DNA of 64,000 bases. It comes from CAXXXW01 sp963665555 (GTDB lineage Bacteria > Pseudomonadota > Alphaproteobacteria > Thalassobaculales > Thalassobaculaceae). The translations under genes and the position numbers were made by a program. The stretch covers positions 1,488,001 to 1,552,000 of the forward strand of contig OY762308.1 of NCBI GenBank assembly GCA_963665555.2, read 5' to 3'. Shown one piece after another: positions 1 to 10,090 of this stretch. Position 1 is the first letter of the stretch, and the number at the start of each line of letters is the position of its first letter. The notes beneath the pieces were generated by a model. The model saw nothing but the letters and a program-made list of their open reading frames with translations, did not search any database and was not told where the DNA came from.

Positions 1-543
1 GCGCTCGACATCCTGCTGCTCGACCTGCTGTGGTACTGGTGGCACCGGGCGCACCACGCCGCGCCGCTGTTGTGGCGGTTCCACGAGGTCCACCACCTCG
101 ACGAGTTCCTCGACGCCTCCACGACCTTCCGCACGCATTTCGGCGAGTTGTCGTCGACCATCGCGGTCCGGGTGGCGTTCTTCCTGGCGATGGATATTTC
201 CCTCGTGTCCCTGCTGGTTTTCGAACTGGCGGGAACGATCGTGGCCACGCTCCAGCACGTCAACGCCCGGCTGGGGCCGCCCCGGCTGGGGCGGGCGCTT
301 TCGCTGGTTTTCGTCACGCCCTCGGTCCACTGGGTCCACCATTTCTCGGCGGACGAATACAAGCATTGCAACTACGGCCTGATTTTCAGTTTCTGGGACC
401 GGGCGTTCGGGTCGTTCAAGCTGGAGCGCCGGTCGCCGGGGACGGGGATCGGGATCGAGGGAACGCCCGACGCGCCGTTCGCGGCCCTGCTCGCGCGCCC
501 GTTCCGCCGCCGCGCCGAAGGCCCCGCGCCGGCCGGCCGGTAA
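1..543 (+). CDS. Sterol desaturase / fatty-acid hydroxylase family protein, 3' part
   Basis: The reading frame is open from base 1, so the start lies outside the window; about 180 residues are visible. Clustered histidines (WHRAHH near the left edge, FHEVHH about 15 residues on, VHWVHHF further down) match the di-iron HxxHH boxes of the membrane-bound fatty-acid hydroxylase superfamily. Hydrophobic stretches between the boxes fit membrane segments. Substrate cannot be told from the fragment. The last codons and the stop are part of a short direct repeat that continues downstream. Confidence 0.85.
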   Translation, partial: ALDILLLDLLWYWWHRAHHAAPLLWRFHEVHHLDEFLDASTTFRTHFGELSSTIAVRVAFFLAMDISLVSLLVFELAGTIVATLQHVNARLGPPRLGRALSLVFVTPSVHWVHHFSADEYKHCNYGLIFSFWDRAFGSFKLERRSPGTGIGIEGTPDAPFAALLARPFRRRAEGPAPAGR

Positions 544-608
544 AGGCCGCGCCGCCCGCCGCGCGGCCGCGCCGAAAGCCCCGCGCCGGCCGGCCGGTAA
601 AGGCCGCG
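512..608. repeat. Pair of 40-bp direct repeats spanning a stop codon
   Basis: Bases 512-551 recur at 569-608 with one mismatch and an offset of 57 bp. The first copy contains the C-terminal codons and TAA of the desaturase gene; the second ends against the glyS stop codon. It looks like a local tandem duplication in the space between two convergent genes. Confidence 0.7.
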
Positions 609-2675
609 TCAGCCTTCGACCTGGGAGAAGTCGGCGACGCGGTCCATCGTCGCCACGACCTCGGACAGCAGGCGCAGGCGGTTGCCGCGGGCGGCCGGGT
701 CGTCGGCGTTGACCGTCACCTTGTCGAAGAAGGCGTCCACCGGGCCGCGCGGTTCGGCCAGCACGGCCATCGCGCCGGCGAAGTCGCCGGCCGCGAGCGG
801 CGGCGCGACGCGCGCGCCGATGTCGTCCAGCGCGCCGAACAGCGCCCGCTCCTCCGGCGCGCGGAGCAGGTTCGGGTCCGGCGCGTCGCGGTAGCGCCGC
901 CCGTCGCGCTTTTCCTCGATGCGCAGGATGTTGGCGGCGCGGCGGTAGGCGGTCAGCAGGTCGCCGCCGTCGTCCGATTCGAGGAAGTCCGACAACGCCT
1001 CGACACGGGCGATCAGGCGGTTCAGGTCGTCCTCGGCCCCCGGCGCGAAGACGGCCGACACCAGGTCGTGCCGCGCGCCGTTCGCGCGCAGATGGGCGCG
1101 CAAGCGGTCCACCGTGAAGTCGAGCAGGCCGGGCGCCTCGTCCAGCCCGTCGTAGCCCTCCAGCGCGAGGCGGATGGCGGACCGCAGCGGCAGCGCGATC
1201 CCGTTCTCGACCGCCAGACGGACGACGCCGAGCGCGGCGCGGCGCAGCGCGAAGGGGTCCTTCGAGCCGGTCGGCCGCTCGCCGATGGCGAAGAAACCGG
1301 CCAGCGTGTCGAGCTTGTCGGCCAGCGCGACCGCGACGGAGACGGGCGCCCTGGGGCAGGCGTCGGACGGGCCGGCCGGCGCGTAGTGCTCGGCGATCGC
1401 GGCGCAAACCCCGGCCGCCTCGCCGTCGTTCGCGGCGTAATGGCGGCCCATCGCGCCCTGGAGTTCCGGGAACTCGCCCACCGTCCCGGTCGTGAGGTCC
1501 GCCTTGGCCAGCCGCGCGGCGCGGCGCGCGGGCGCGGCGTCGCAGCCGGGAACGAAGGCGGCGAGCTTCCCCGCCAGCGCCTCGATCCGCTTCGCCTTGT
1601 CGGCCATGCTTCCCAGCCGGTCGTAGAACGCGACCTCGGCCAGCGCCGGCAGGCGGCTTTCCAGGGTCTCGGCGCGGTCCCGGTCCCAGAAGAACAGCGC
1701 GTCGGAGAGGCGCGCGCGCAGCACCTTCTCGTTGCCGGCGACGATCGTCGCGTCGCGCGCGGGGTCGGACGCCATGTTGGAGACGGCGACGAAGCGCGGG
1801 GCGAGCGCGCCGCCGGCGTCCTCCAGCGCGAAATACTTCTGGTGCGCGCGCATCGCGGTGACGAGGACCTCCGGCGGCAGGTCCATGAAGGCGGCGTCGA
1901 TCCGCCCGATCAGCGGGACCGGCCATTCCACCAGCCCCGCCGCCTCCTCCAGCAGGCCCGGATCGTCGCGGAGCCGCAGCCCCTCGGCCGCCGCCAGCGC
2001 GGCCGCGCCCTCGGCGATCGCGGATTTGCGCTCCTCCCGGTCCAGCACGACGAAGGCCTCGCGCAGCTTCCGGCGATAGTCCGCGAAGCCGGAGACCGCG
2101 AATTCGGCCGGGGCGAGGAAACGGTGGCCGCTCGTCCGGTTCGCGAACCCGAGGACCGCGCCGCCGAGATCGAGGCCGCCGGCCAGCGGCGCGCCGTCGA
2201 ACACGGCCAGCACGCGGTGCAGCGGGCGCACCCAGCGGAAGGAATTCCCGGCCCATCTCATGCTCCTGGGCCAGGGAAGCTCGTGGATCGCCTCGACGAG
2301 CAGGCCCGGCAGCGCGTCGCGCGTTTCCGCCCCCTTCTCCTCGACGACGGCGAACAGGAAGCGGCCCCGCGGCGTGTCGCGCTCCTCGACCTGCTCGCGC
2401 GCCAGGCCGACGGAGCCGAGGAAGCCGGCGATGGCGCGTTCCGGCGCGTCGGCGCGCGGGCCGCGGCGCTCCTCCCGCCGGTCGGGCGCGCGCGCGGGCA
2501 GCCCGTCCACCGCGAGCGCGAGGCGGAGCGGCGTCGCGAAGGCGGCGGCGGACTCGAAGGTCAGCCCGGCCTTTTCGAGCTTGCCCGCGACGAGGCGGCG
2601 GAGGTCGTCCGCCGCGCGCGCCTGCATCCGGGCGGGGATTTCCTCGGAGAACAGTTCGAGCAGGAGTTCAGGCAT
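609..2675 (-). CDS. glyS: Glycine--tRNA ligase beta subunit
   Basis: Encodes 688 residues, the usual length of the beta chain of the bacterial alpha2beta2 glycyl-tRNA synthetase, which charges tRNA-Gly together with the alpha chain. The N-terminus (MPELLLELFSEEIPARM) is the family signature, and the C-terminal part has the anticodon-binding-like region with VTVNADDP near the end. The start codon overlaps the end of glyQ by 8 bp, so the two subunits are translationally coupled. Constitutive housekeeping gene; no regulatory site seen. Confidence 0.97.
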   Translation of the reverse strand: MPELLLELFSEEIPARMQARAADDLRRLVAGKLEKAGLTFESAAAFATPLRLALAVDGLPARAPDRREERRGPRADAPERAIAGFLGSVGLAREQVEERDTPRGRFLFAVVEEKGAETRDALPGLLVEAIHELPWPRSMRWAGNSFRWVRPLHRVLAVFDGAPLAGGLDLGGAVLGFANRTSGHRFLAPAEFAVSGFADYRRKLREAFVVLDREERKSAIAEGAAALAAAEGLRLRDDPGLLEEAAGLVEWPVPLIGRIDAAFMDLPPEVLVTAMRAHQKYFALEDAGGALAPRFVAVSNMASDPARDATIVAGNEKVLRARLSDALFFWDRDRAETLESRLPALAEVAFYDRLGSMADKAKRIEALAGKLAAFVPGCDAAPARRAARLAKADLTTGTVGEFPELQGAMGRHYAANDGEAAGVCAAIAEHYAPAGPSDACPRAPVSVAVALADKLDTLAGFFAIGERPTGSKDPFALRRAALGVVRLAVENGIALPLRSAIRLALEGYDGLDEAPGLLDFTVDRLRAHLRANGARHDLVSAVFAPGAEDDLNRLIARVEALSDFLESDDGGDLLTAYRRAANILRIEEKRDGRRYRDAPDPNLLRAPEERALFGALDDIGARVAPPLAAGDFAGAMAVLAEPRGPVDAFFDKVTVNADDPAARGNRLRLLSEVVATMDRVADFSQVEG

Positions 2676-3588
2676 CGCCCGCCCCCGCCCCGGCGATCTC
2701 CGCGCCGCGGACCCACGCCTCGCAACAGCCGCGCGCCAGCGCCCGCACCCGCCCGATATAGGCCTGGCGCTCGGCCACGCTAATGACGCCGCGCGCGTCG
2801 AGCAGGTTGAAGAAGTGGCTCGCCTTCATGCACTGGTCGTAGGCGGGCAGCGCCAGCGCCCCCTCCGGCCGCGCCAGCAGCCGGCCGCATTCGTCCTCGG
2901 CGTCCTGGAAGTGGCGCAGCAGCGCGGCCGTGTCCGCCGCCTCGAAATTGTAGGCGGAGTACTCGCGCTCGGCCCGCAGGAAAATGTCGCGGTAGCGCTT
3001 GCCGCCGCGCTCCGGCGGGACGCCGTTCCAGTCGAGGTCGAAGATCGAATCGACGCCCTGGATGTACATCGCCAGCCGCTCGATCCCGTAGGTCAGTTCG
3101 AGCGGGACCGGGTCGCACTCGATGCCGCCGACCTGCTGGAAATAGGTGTATTGCGAGACCTCCATCCCGTCGCACCACACCTCCCAGCCGAGGCCCCAGG
3201 CGCCCAGCGTCGGGCTTTCCCAGTCGTCCTCGACGAAGCGGATGTCGTGCGCCATCGGGTCGAGGCCGATCGCCGCCAGCGAGCCGAGGTAGAGGTCCTG
3301 GCTGTCGGCCGGCGACGGCTTCATCAGCACCTGGAACTGGTAGTAGTGCTGCAGGCGGTTGGGGTTCTCGCCGTAGCGCCCGTCGGCCGGGCGGCGCGAG
3401 GGCTGGGCGTAGGCGGCGTTCCACACCCGGTCCGGCCCCAGCGCGCGCAGCGTGGTGGCGGGGTGGAAGGTGCCGGCCCCGACCTCCATGTCGTAGGGCT
3501 GCAGCACGACGCAGCCCCGTTCGGCCCAGTAGGCCTGGAGCGTCAGCACGAGGGACTGGAAATCGGCGCGCGGGGCGGTGTTGGGCAT
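2668..3588 (-). CDS. glyQ: Glycine--tRNA ligase alpha subunit
   Basis: 306 residues, standard for the alpha (catalytic, class II) chain. The stretch FQSLVLTLQAYWAERGC followed by VLQPYDMEVGAGTFHP is the family signature, and the ENPNRLQHYYQFQV motif follows. The frame stays open further upstream, but the family N-terminus starts at the ATG at 3588, which I chose. First gene of the glyQ-glyS operon, reading into glyS with an 8-bp overlap. The spacer upstream (3589-3861) contains a GC-rich palindrome and no gene. Confidence 0.97.
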   Translation of the reverse strand: MPNTAPRADFQSLVLTLQAYWAERGCVVLQPYDMEVGAGTFHPATTLRALGPDRVWNAAYAQPSRRPADGRYGENPNRLQHYYQFQVLMKPSPADSQDLYLGSLAAIGLDPMAHDIRFVEDDWESPTLGAWGLGWEVWCDGMEVSQYTYFQQVGGIECDPVPLELTYGIERLAMYIQGVDSIFDLDWNGVPPERGGKRYRDIFLRAEREYSAYNFEAADTAALLRHFQDAEDECGRLLARPEGALALPAYDQCMKASHFFNLLDARGVISVAERQAYIGRVRALARGCCEAWVRGAEIAGAGAGDA

Positions 3589-3861
3589 CGGTTCCGGCGG
3601 GGTCCGTGTCGCGGCGCCGGAACATAAACCGCCCCCCTCCCCCGGCGCAAGAAGCCGGTGGAACGCCGGCGGGAACGCCCGCTCCGCCGCCGCCGCTCCC
3701 TCCGTCGCGCTCCATCGCCCGGCGCGCGCGCCCCGGCCGCGGAGCCGGGGCCCCAGGGGGCAGGGGCGCGGGGCGCTCGACGGTGGCGGCGGGGAGTTTT
3801 CGGGAGCGCCGAAGGGGCGGCCCTGGGCCCCGGCGCAAGGCCGGGGCGGCGCCAACGCGCG

Positions 3862-5025
3862 TCACGCCGCCATGCGGAGGATTTCCTCCACCTGTTCGGG
3901 CGTCGAGATCGGGCGCGGGTTGGAGAAGGTCCAGTCGTCCAACATGCAGTCGGCGGCGAGCCTGGGGAAATCCTCCGCGCCGACCCCCACCTCGCGCAGG
4001 CGCCGCGGCATTCCGAGGCCGGCGATCAGCCCGTCCAGAACCTCCGGCGCCGGCGCGCCGGGCCGCCCCAGCGCCGCCGCCAGCTCCGCCTGCCGGGCGC
4101 CGTTCGCCGGCGCGTTCCACTCCAGCACCCAGGGCAGCATGACGCAGGAGGTGTGGCCGTGCGGCACGCCGGCGCTCCCGCCCAGGATGTGGCCGATGGC
4201 GTGGCTCGCGCCGAGCCGCGTGCCGGTGACGATCCCCGCCATCGAGAGCCAGGCGCCGACCAGGCACCGGAGGCGCGCGTCCGTGTCGCCGGGATCGGCG
4301 CGGACCCTGGGCAGCGCCTCGCCCAGCAGGCGCAGCGCGTGCAGGGCCGAGGCGTCGGTGTAGTCGTTGGCGTCGATCGACAGGAAGGTCTCGACCGCGT
4401 GGTCCACCGCCCGCACGCCGGTCGAAAGGAACAGCCATTCCGGCGTGTGGCGGCACACCGCGCCGTCGAGCACGACCGAGACCGGCACGATGCCGGGATG
4501 GATGAAGGACTGCTTGCGCCGCGCGCGCGGATCGACGACCCCGGCGCGGGCGTTGAACTCGCCGCCCGACAGCGTGGTCGGCACCGCGACCTGCCGGACG
4601 GACGGGGCGGCGTAGTCCGGGTTGCGCCGCTTGCCGTCCGGGCCGACGACGGTGCGGAACGGCTCCAGCCCGTCCATGTCGGTCACGCCGTGCTCCAGGC
4701 AGATCGTCGCGGCCTTGCCGCCGTCGGTGACCGAGCCGCCGCCGAAGGTGACCAGCAGGTCGGCCCCGGCGGCGCGGGCGGCGGCGGCGCATTCGACCAC
4801 GGCGTCGCGCGGCGAGTGCGCCGGCATCCGGTCGCACAGGCCGGCGAAGCGGCCGCCGAGCGCCTCGCGCATCCGGGCGACCTCCTCCGTCTCCCGGTTC
4901 AGCGTGCCCGAAGCGAGCAGGAAAACCCGCTCCGCCCCCAGCCGCGCCGCCTCCGCCGCGACCGCGCCCGCCGCCGGCTCGCCGAACACGACCCGCTCCA
5001 TCCCCGTAAACGCAATCCGCCCCAT
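3862..5025 (-). CDS. Iron-containing alcohol dehydrogenase family protein
   Basis: 387 residues. The NAD(P)-binding motif GGGSVTDGGKA (about residue 95) and the metal-ligand region RAVDHAVETFLS (about 205) with the later histidines of GASHAIGHILGG and PHGHTS identify the Fe-ADH / maleylacetate-reductase superfamily. These oxidise or reduce small alcohols or maleylacetate; the substrate is not evident. It stands alone, with its 5' end facing the metY leader region, so it probably has its own promoter in 5026-5103. Not distinguishable here from maleylacetate reductase. Confidence 0.85.
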   Translation of the reverse strand: MGRIAFTGMERVVFGEPAAGAVAAEAARLGAERVFLLASGTLNRETEEVARMREALGGRFAGLCDRMPAHSPRDAVVECAAAARAAGADLLVTFGGGSVTDGGKAATICLEHGVTDMDGLEPFRTVVGPDGKRRNPDYAAPSVRQVAVPTTLSGGEFNARAGVVDPRARRKQSFIHPGIVPVSVVLDGAVCRHTPEWLFLSTGVRAVDHAVETFLSIDANDYTDASALHALRLLGEALPRVRADPGDTDARLRCLVGAWLSMAGIVTGTRLGASHAIGHILGGSAGVPHGHTSCVMLPWVLEWNAPANGARQAELAAALGRPGAPAPEVLDGLIAGLGMPRRLREVGVGAEDFPRLAADCMLDDWTFSNPRPISTPEQVEEILRMAA

Positions 5026-5103
5026 CCCCGCCCCCGCGCCGGAAAAACGCCGCCGACGAGCTTACGCCCCGCGCCCGCGCGCCGACAGGGCGAAAAATCG
5101 GGG

Positions 5104-5132
5104 TTGACGGGGGCGGCGGGTTGGGGTAGGAA
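5104..5132 (+). promoter_or_regulatory. Sigma70-type promoter for the metY leader
   Basis: TTGACG at 5104-5109 and TAGGAA at 5127-5132 are separated by 17 bp. Transcription would start about 5139, exactly at the 5' edge of the SAM-II aptamer, which supports the call. Confidence 0.65.
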
Positions 5133-5135
5133 GGC

Positions 5136-5195
5136 GGCTCGCGCCGATTTGAGCCTCCAGCTTGCGGGCGCGTAACAAATGCAGCTAAAGCGGCG
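5136..5195 (+). promoter_or_regulatory. SAM-II riboswitch
   Basis: The order of conserved blocks matches the SAM-II aptamer of alphaproteobacteria: CTCGCGCCGATTTGAGCC (5139-5156), then CTTGCGGGCGCGTAACAAAT (5161-5180), then GCAGCTAAAGCGG (5181-5193). CGCGCC pairs with GGCGCG to form P1, and the GATTT and AGCTAAAG blocks are the pseudoknot parts. SAM-II aptamers bind S-adenosylmethionine and shut off methionine biosynthesis genes, which fits the sulfhydrylase gene that follows. Confidence 0.88.
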
Positions 5196-5199
5196 GTCG

Positions 5200-5228
5200 A
5201 ACCCGCCCGTAGCGCCGTGGCGGGTTTT
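5200..5228 (+). terminator. Candidate attenuator hairpin after the SAM-II aptamer
   Basis: AACCCGCC (5200-5207) pairs perfectly with GGCGGGTT (5219-5226), and the hairpin runs into TTTT at 5225-5228. The T tract is short. It lies just after the aptamer and over 120 bp before the metY start, so SAM control here could act on transcription rather than on the ribosome binding site. Confidence 0.5.
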
Positions 5229-5350
5229 CCGTTTCCCGGAAACCCCGAACGAACGGCGGCGCCGGAACGGTCCTTCCCCGCGAGTGGCGGCATGTCATCG
5301 ACCGCGCGCCGGAACGCCCCGGCGCGCCCGGAAGGAAGGACGGAACGACC

Positions 5351-6670
<1,320 letters not shown>

Positions 6671-7086
6671 GCGCGGCGGCGGACCGACGCGGGAGGCAGG
6701 CCCCCCGGCCCCGGCGCGCGCGAGCGCCCGGGGCCGGAACCGCCCCACCGCCGCCCCGGCCCTCCACCGCCGCCCTGCCTCCGACGCGCCCCGGCCTCCG
6801 AGCCGGGGCCCAGAGGACACCCACCCCGGCTCCAGCCCGTCCAAAAAGGTGCTCGCGGCGCCATCCGCGCCCGTGTTTTCAGCGCCTTACCGGACTGACC
6901 CGCCGTCTGGACCCCGGCTCGGGGGCCGGGGCGCCATCGAGCGAACGGCGGCGCCGGAGCGAATGGGCGATGGTAGAAGGCATCACACACCACTGGACTC
7001 CGCCGCTTGCGCGTGCGACGGTAGCCTTACCGAACTCGGTGCCACCCGGCCGAAACACGATCCAACCGGACGCCATGGAGATGGTC
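6671..7086. other. Non-coding spacer with GC-rich palindromic repeats
   Basis: I see no gene. The first part holds members of the dispersed palindrome family, for example the CCCCGGCCTCCGAGCCGGGG block around 6789-6808 and CCCCGGCTCGGGGGCCGGGG around 6909-6928. Base composition then falls sharply towards the GIY-YIG gene. Confidence 0.6.
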
Positions 7087-7644
7087 ATGATCACCCACTA
7101 CGGCTTGTTCTGGTCCGAACGCGATGTCTTCTGGGGTGAACAGGGCAAAAAGAAAGGCGGCGAAGGTAAAAAAGGAGAATTTCTCGGCAGGGAAAAAATT
7201 CGCCTGCTTCGTCGAGGTGCACCCAACAAAATTGAAAAAGAAAAAGCGAATGATTTCAAGAAATATATCGGAATTTACTGTCTTTATGCAAACAGACAAC
7301 TTCTCTACATAGGAGAGGCTGGGTTGGGGAATAAAGGAAATTTGTTTAATCGAATAAAACAACATCGAAATGATGCTTTGGCAGATCAATGGGATAGCTT
7401 TTCTTGGTTCGGACGTGCAAAGTGCGAGGGGGAGACCCCTGTTAAGGACGCTCTGAAGCAACTTGAGGCTATCTCTATCGCAATCGTGAATCCTGGCTTC
7501 AACAGGCAATCCGGCGCGTTCGCCGGCGCGAAGCAAGTGTTCCAAGTGCCTCACGACGACGCCGAGGGTGATTTTGAAACCAAGCTGAACCGGATTGCCG
7601 ACCAAACGAGGGACTTGGACGCGGCGATAAAGAAATTGGCGTAA
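7087..7644 (+). CDS. GIY-YIG nuclease-family protein, low-GC
   Basis: 185 residues from ATG 7087, chosen because GGAG lies about 6 bp upstream; in-frame ATGs at 7081 and 7075 are alternatives. The motif YIGIYCLYANRQLLYIGEAG (about residues 55-74) is a GIY-YIG catalytic core start, and HRNDALADQW follows in the usual place. The N-terminal third is Lys/Gly rich. The gene is much richer in A+T than its surroundings and lies between palindrome-rich spacers, both signs of transfer. It could be a solitary nuclease, a defence effector or a homing-type remnant; no partner gene is adjacent. Confidence 0.7.
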   Translation: MITHYGLFWSERDVFWGEQGKKKGGEGKKGEFLGREKIRLLRRGAPNKIEKEKANDFKKYIGIYCLYANRQLLYIGEAGLGNKGNLFNRIKQHRNDALADQWDSFSWFGRAKCEGETPVKDALKQLEAISIAIVNPGFNRQSGAFAGAKQVFQVPHDDAEGDFETKLNRIADQTRDLDAAIKKLA

Positions 7645-7781
7645 TTACAAATACTGGCCTGCTTGTCCATCTAGCACCGGGATGCGGGTACTCCGCAGAC
7701 GCGCGGCGATTGCCGCCGTCGCCGCCCCAAAAGGCGTTACCCTGGCTCGGAGCCGGGGCAACGCCGAGGAAGCGGGCGCGA

Positions 7782-8093
7782 TCATGCTTTCCCGTCGGGT
7801 CCGAACGTAACGGGCCGGTAGCCGCGGCGGGACGGCGGAGGTAGTTCGACGCCGTGTTCCGGTCCGAAGTGCCGCTCGAAAACCTCGGACGGTTTCGGCC
7901 GGCATTCGCCCTCCGGGTATTCTCGCCCCGCGGCCATCGATTCCCGCACGCGGCGATGGCGCGTGAGGTTTTTCCGGGCGCGGGCCTCCTCGATCGCCGC
8001 GCGGGTGACGGCGTTGGGGATTTTCTCCCGCGCGGGCACGTCCTCTCCCGGTTCGGTCTTGCGGCCGGTCTCGGCAGTCCCTTCGGCGGCCAT
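7782..8093 (-). CDS. Small protein with RelB/DinJ-antitoxin-like motif
   Basis: 103 residues. The piece IPNAVTRAAIEEARARK (residues 25-41) resembles the PNAxTxxAIEEA signature of RelB/DinJ-type antitoxins. The start is supported by GGGGAG 8 bp before ATG 8093. The rest is basic and proline-rich and matches nothing I recognise, and no toxin gene is next to it, so this may be an orphan antitoxin or an unrelated protein. The spacers on both sides (7645-7781, 8094-8215) hold palindromic repeats only. Confidence 0.45.
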   Translation of the reverse strand: MAAEGTAETGRKTEPGEDVPAREKIPNAVTRAAIEEARARKNLTRHRRVRESMAAGREYPEGECRPKPSEVFERHFGPEHGVELPPPSRRGYRPVTFGPDGKA

Positions 8094-8215
8094 TGCGGTT
8101 CTCCCCGAGCCGGTTCCGGCGCATCGTTTCCTGCGCGCGCGGGTTGCACTGTAGTACTATCCGGCAACCCAAAAGGCGGCGCAAGAAAAAAATGTGTCAC
8201 AGGTCGCCCCTCCCC

Positions 8216-9208
8216 CTACCCCGCGATCTCGCCGCCCAGTTCGTCCTCGACGAAGGCGCGGATCACGGCGTCCATCGACTCGTCGGCGGCGAAGCCGAGC
8301 GCGCGGGCCTTGGCGGTGTCGAATTGCGGCGGCCAGCCGTCGACGATCGCCTGCGTGAACGGGTCCGGCTCCCAGTCGATGCGGGCCGCCGCCGCCGGGC
8401 CGGCGACGCGGGCCAGCGCCTCGGCCATCGCGCCCACCGCGATCGTGAAGCCCGGCAGCGTCGCCTCGCGCGACGGCCCCCAGGCCGCTTCGGGCAGGTT
8501 GTGCGCGCGCACGACGTTCTCCACCACCGTCCGGGGCGAGGCGAGGAACATCCGCGACTCCGGCGAAACCGGGCAGACCGCGCGCTGGCCTTGCAACGGC
8601 TCGCGGATAATCGAACTCGCGAAGGTCGAGGCCGCCTTGTTCGGCTTGCCGGGCCGCACCGCCACCGTCGGGAAGCGCAGCGCCCTTCCGTCCACGAAGC
8701 CCTTGCGGCTGTAGTCGTTCACCAGCAACTCGCCGATCGCCTTCTGCGCGCCGTAGGAGGTTTGCGGCGTGCGCGCCGTCATGTCCGCGACGGTCTCCGG
8801 CGTGTCGCCGCCGAACGCGGCGCAGGAACTGGCGAAGACCAGGCGGGGCCGCGTCCCGTGCCCGCGGCAGATTTCGAGGATCGCGCGCGTCGCGTCCAGG
8901 TTCACCGCCATGCCGAGGTCGAAATCCTCCTCCGCCCCGGCGCTGACCACGGCGGCGAGGTGGAAAACGCTGTCGGTGCCGGCCGGCAGCGCGCGCTCCA
9001 GCGTCGCCCGGTCGGTAATGTCGCCGGTAACGACCGCCACGCGCGGGTCGGCGGCGAGGTCGGGCGGCGGCGCGGCGGCGTCGAGCAGGACCAGCCGCTC
9101 GACCCGCGCTTCCGTCCCGTCGCGCCCGGCGAGCGCGTTGGCGGCGAGCAGGCGGCGCGCCAGCCTGGCGCCGAGGAAGCCCGCCGCCCCGGTGATCGCG
9201 ACGTTCAT
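8216..9208 (-). CDS. denD: D-erythronate dehydrogenase (NAD-dependent epimerase family)
   Basis: 330 residues. The Rossmann motif ITGAAGFLG (residues 5-13) and the catalytic SYGAQKAIGE (YxxxK) identify an extended short-chain dehydrogenase. The core resembles DenD, which oxidises D-erythronate to 2-oxo-tetronate, and the neighbours otnI and otnK are the next two enzymes of that pathway. Its ATG overlaps the otnI stop by 4 bp (ATGA), so it is the downstream gene of an otnI-denD operon. A generic UDP-sugar epimerase is less likely in this context. Confidence 0.85.
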   Translation of the reverse strand: MNVAITGAAGFLGARLARRLLAANALAGRDGTEARVERLVLLDAAAPPPDLAADPRVAVVTGDITDRATLERALPAGTDSVFHLAAVVSAGAEEDFDLGMAVNLDATRAILEICRGHGTRPRLVFASSCAAFGGDTPETVADMTARTPQTSYGAQKAIGELLVNDYSRKGFVDGRALRFPTVAVRPGKPNKAASTFASSIIREPLQGQRAVCPVSPESRMFLASPRTVVENVVRAHNLPEAAWGPSREATLPGFTIAVGAMAEALARVAGPAAAARIDWEPDPFTQAIVDGWPPQFDTAKARALGFAADESMDAVIRAFVEDELGGEIAG

Positions 9209-9984
9209 CGCCCGGCCCCCCGCATCCAGCCCAGCCCCTCGACCGTGCCGCCTTTCGGCCGATACTCGCACCCCACCCAGCCGTCGTAGCCGAGCCGGTC
9301 CATCTCCGCGAACAGGAAGGGGTAGTTGACCTCGCCCACATCCGGCTCGTGGCGGCCCGGCGTGCCGGCGATCTGCATGTGCGCGACCAGGCCGATCAGG
9401 TCCCGCATGTGGACCGCGAGGTCGCCCTCCATGATCTGGCAGTGGTAGAGGTCGAACTGCAGGCGCACATTGTCCGCCGCGACCTCCTCGATAATCGCGC
9501 GCGCCTGGGCCTGGTAGTTCAGGAAGTATCCCGGAATGTCGCGCGTGTTGATCGGCTCCACGATCAGCGTCTTGCCGCGCGCGGCGGCCGCGGGCGCGGC
9601 GCGGCGGAGATTGGCGACCAGGGTCGCGCGGTGCGCCGCCGGGTCCGCGCCGGCGGGGACCAGCCCGCTCATCGCGTGGATGCAGGCGTTGCCGAGGACC
9701 TCCGCGTAGTCGAGCGCCCGCTCGACCGCCGCCTCGAACGCCGCCTCGCGGCCGGGAACGGCGGCCAGCCCGCGCTCCCCCGCCGCCCAGTCGCCGGGAT
9801 GCGTGTTGAACAGCGCCTGCTCCAGCCCGTGCGCGTCGAGCCGCGCCTTCAGCTCGGCGGCGGGCCATTCGTAGGGGAACAGGAACTCGACGCCCGCGAA
9901 CCCCGCCCCGGCGGCGGCGGCGAAACGGTCGAGGAACTCGTGCTCGGTGAACATCATGGAGATGTTGGCCGCGAATTTCGGCAT
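9205..9984 (-). CDS. otnI: 2-oxo-tetronate isomerase (hydroxypyruvate isomerase family)
   Basis: 259 residues, the usual length. The N-terminus MPKFAANISMMFTEHEFLDR and the motifs VEPINTRDIPGYFL and QFDLYHCQIMEGDL are typical of the Hyi/OtnI TIM-barrel family with metal-binding Glu/Asp/His. OtnI converts 2-oxo-tetronate to 3-oxo-tetronate, the substrate of the kinase encoded divergently next door. First gene of the otnI-denD operon; the 106-bp gap to otnK should hold both promoters. Confidence 0.9.
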   Translation of the reverse strand: MPKFAANISMMFTEHEFLDRFAAAAGAGFAGVEFLFPYEWPAAELKARLDAHGLEQALFNTHPGDWAAGERGLAAVPGREAAFEAAVERALDYAEVLGNACIHAMSGLVPAGADPAAHRATLVANLRRAAPAAAARGKTLIVEPINTRDIPGYFLNYQAQARAIIEEVAADNVRLQFDLYHCQIMEGDLAVHMRDLIGLVAHMQIAGTPGRHEPDVGEVNYPFLFAEMDRLGYDGWVGCEYRPKGGTVEGLGWMRGAGR

Positions 9985-10090
9985 GGCGCGGGCGTCTCCC
10001 TCGGCTATCGTTGCGGAACCGGCTCCCGGCGGCACGGTACACGACCGCGGGCGGGCCGGCCAGACCGCGACCGAGCGAAGGAGCCGCCCC

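Noticed and set aside
30..2783. A plus-strand frame of over 900 codons across glyS
   Set aside because: Its product is an Arg/Gly/Ala-rich string with no family motifs, and it runs antisense to the unmistakable glyS. High GC makes such antisense frames common.
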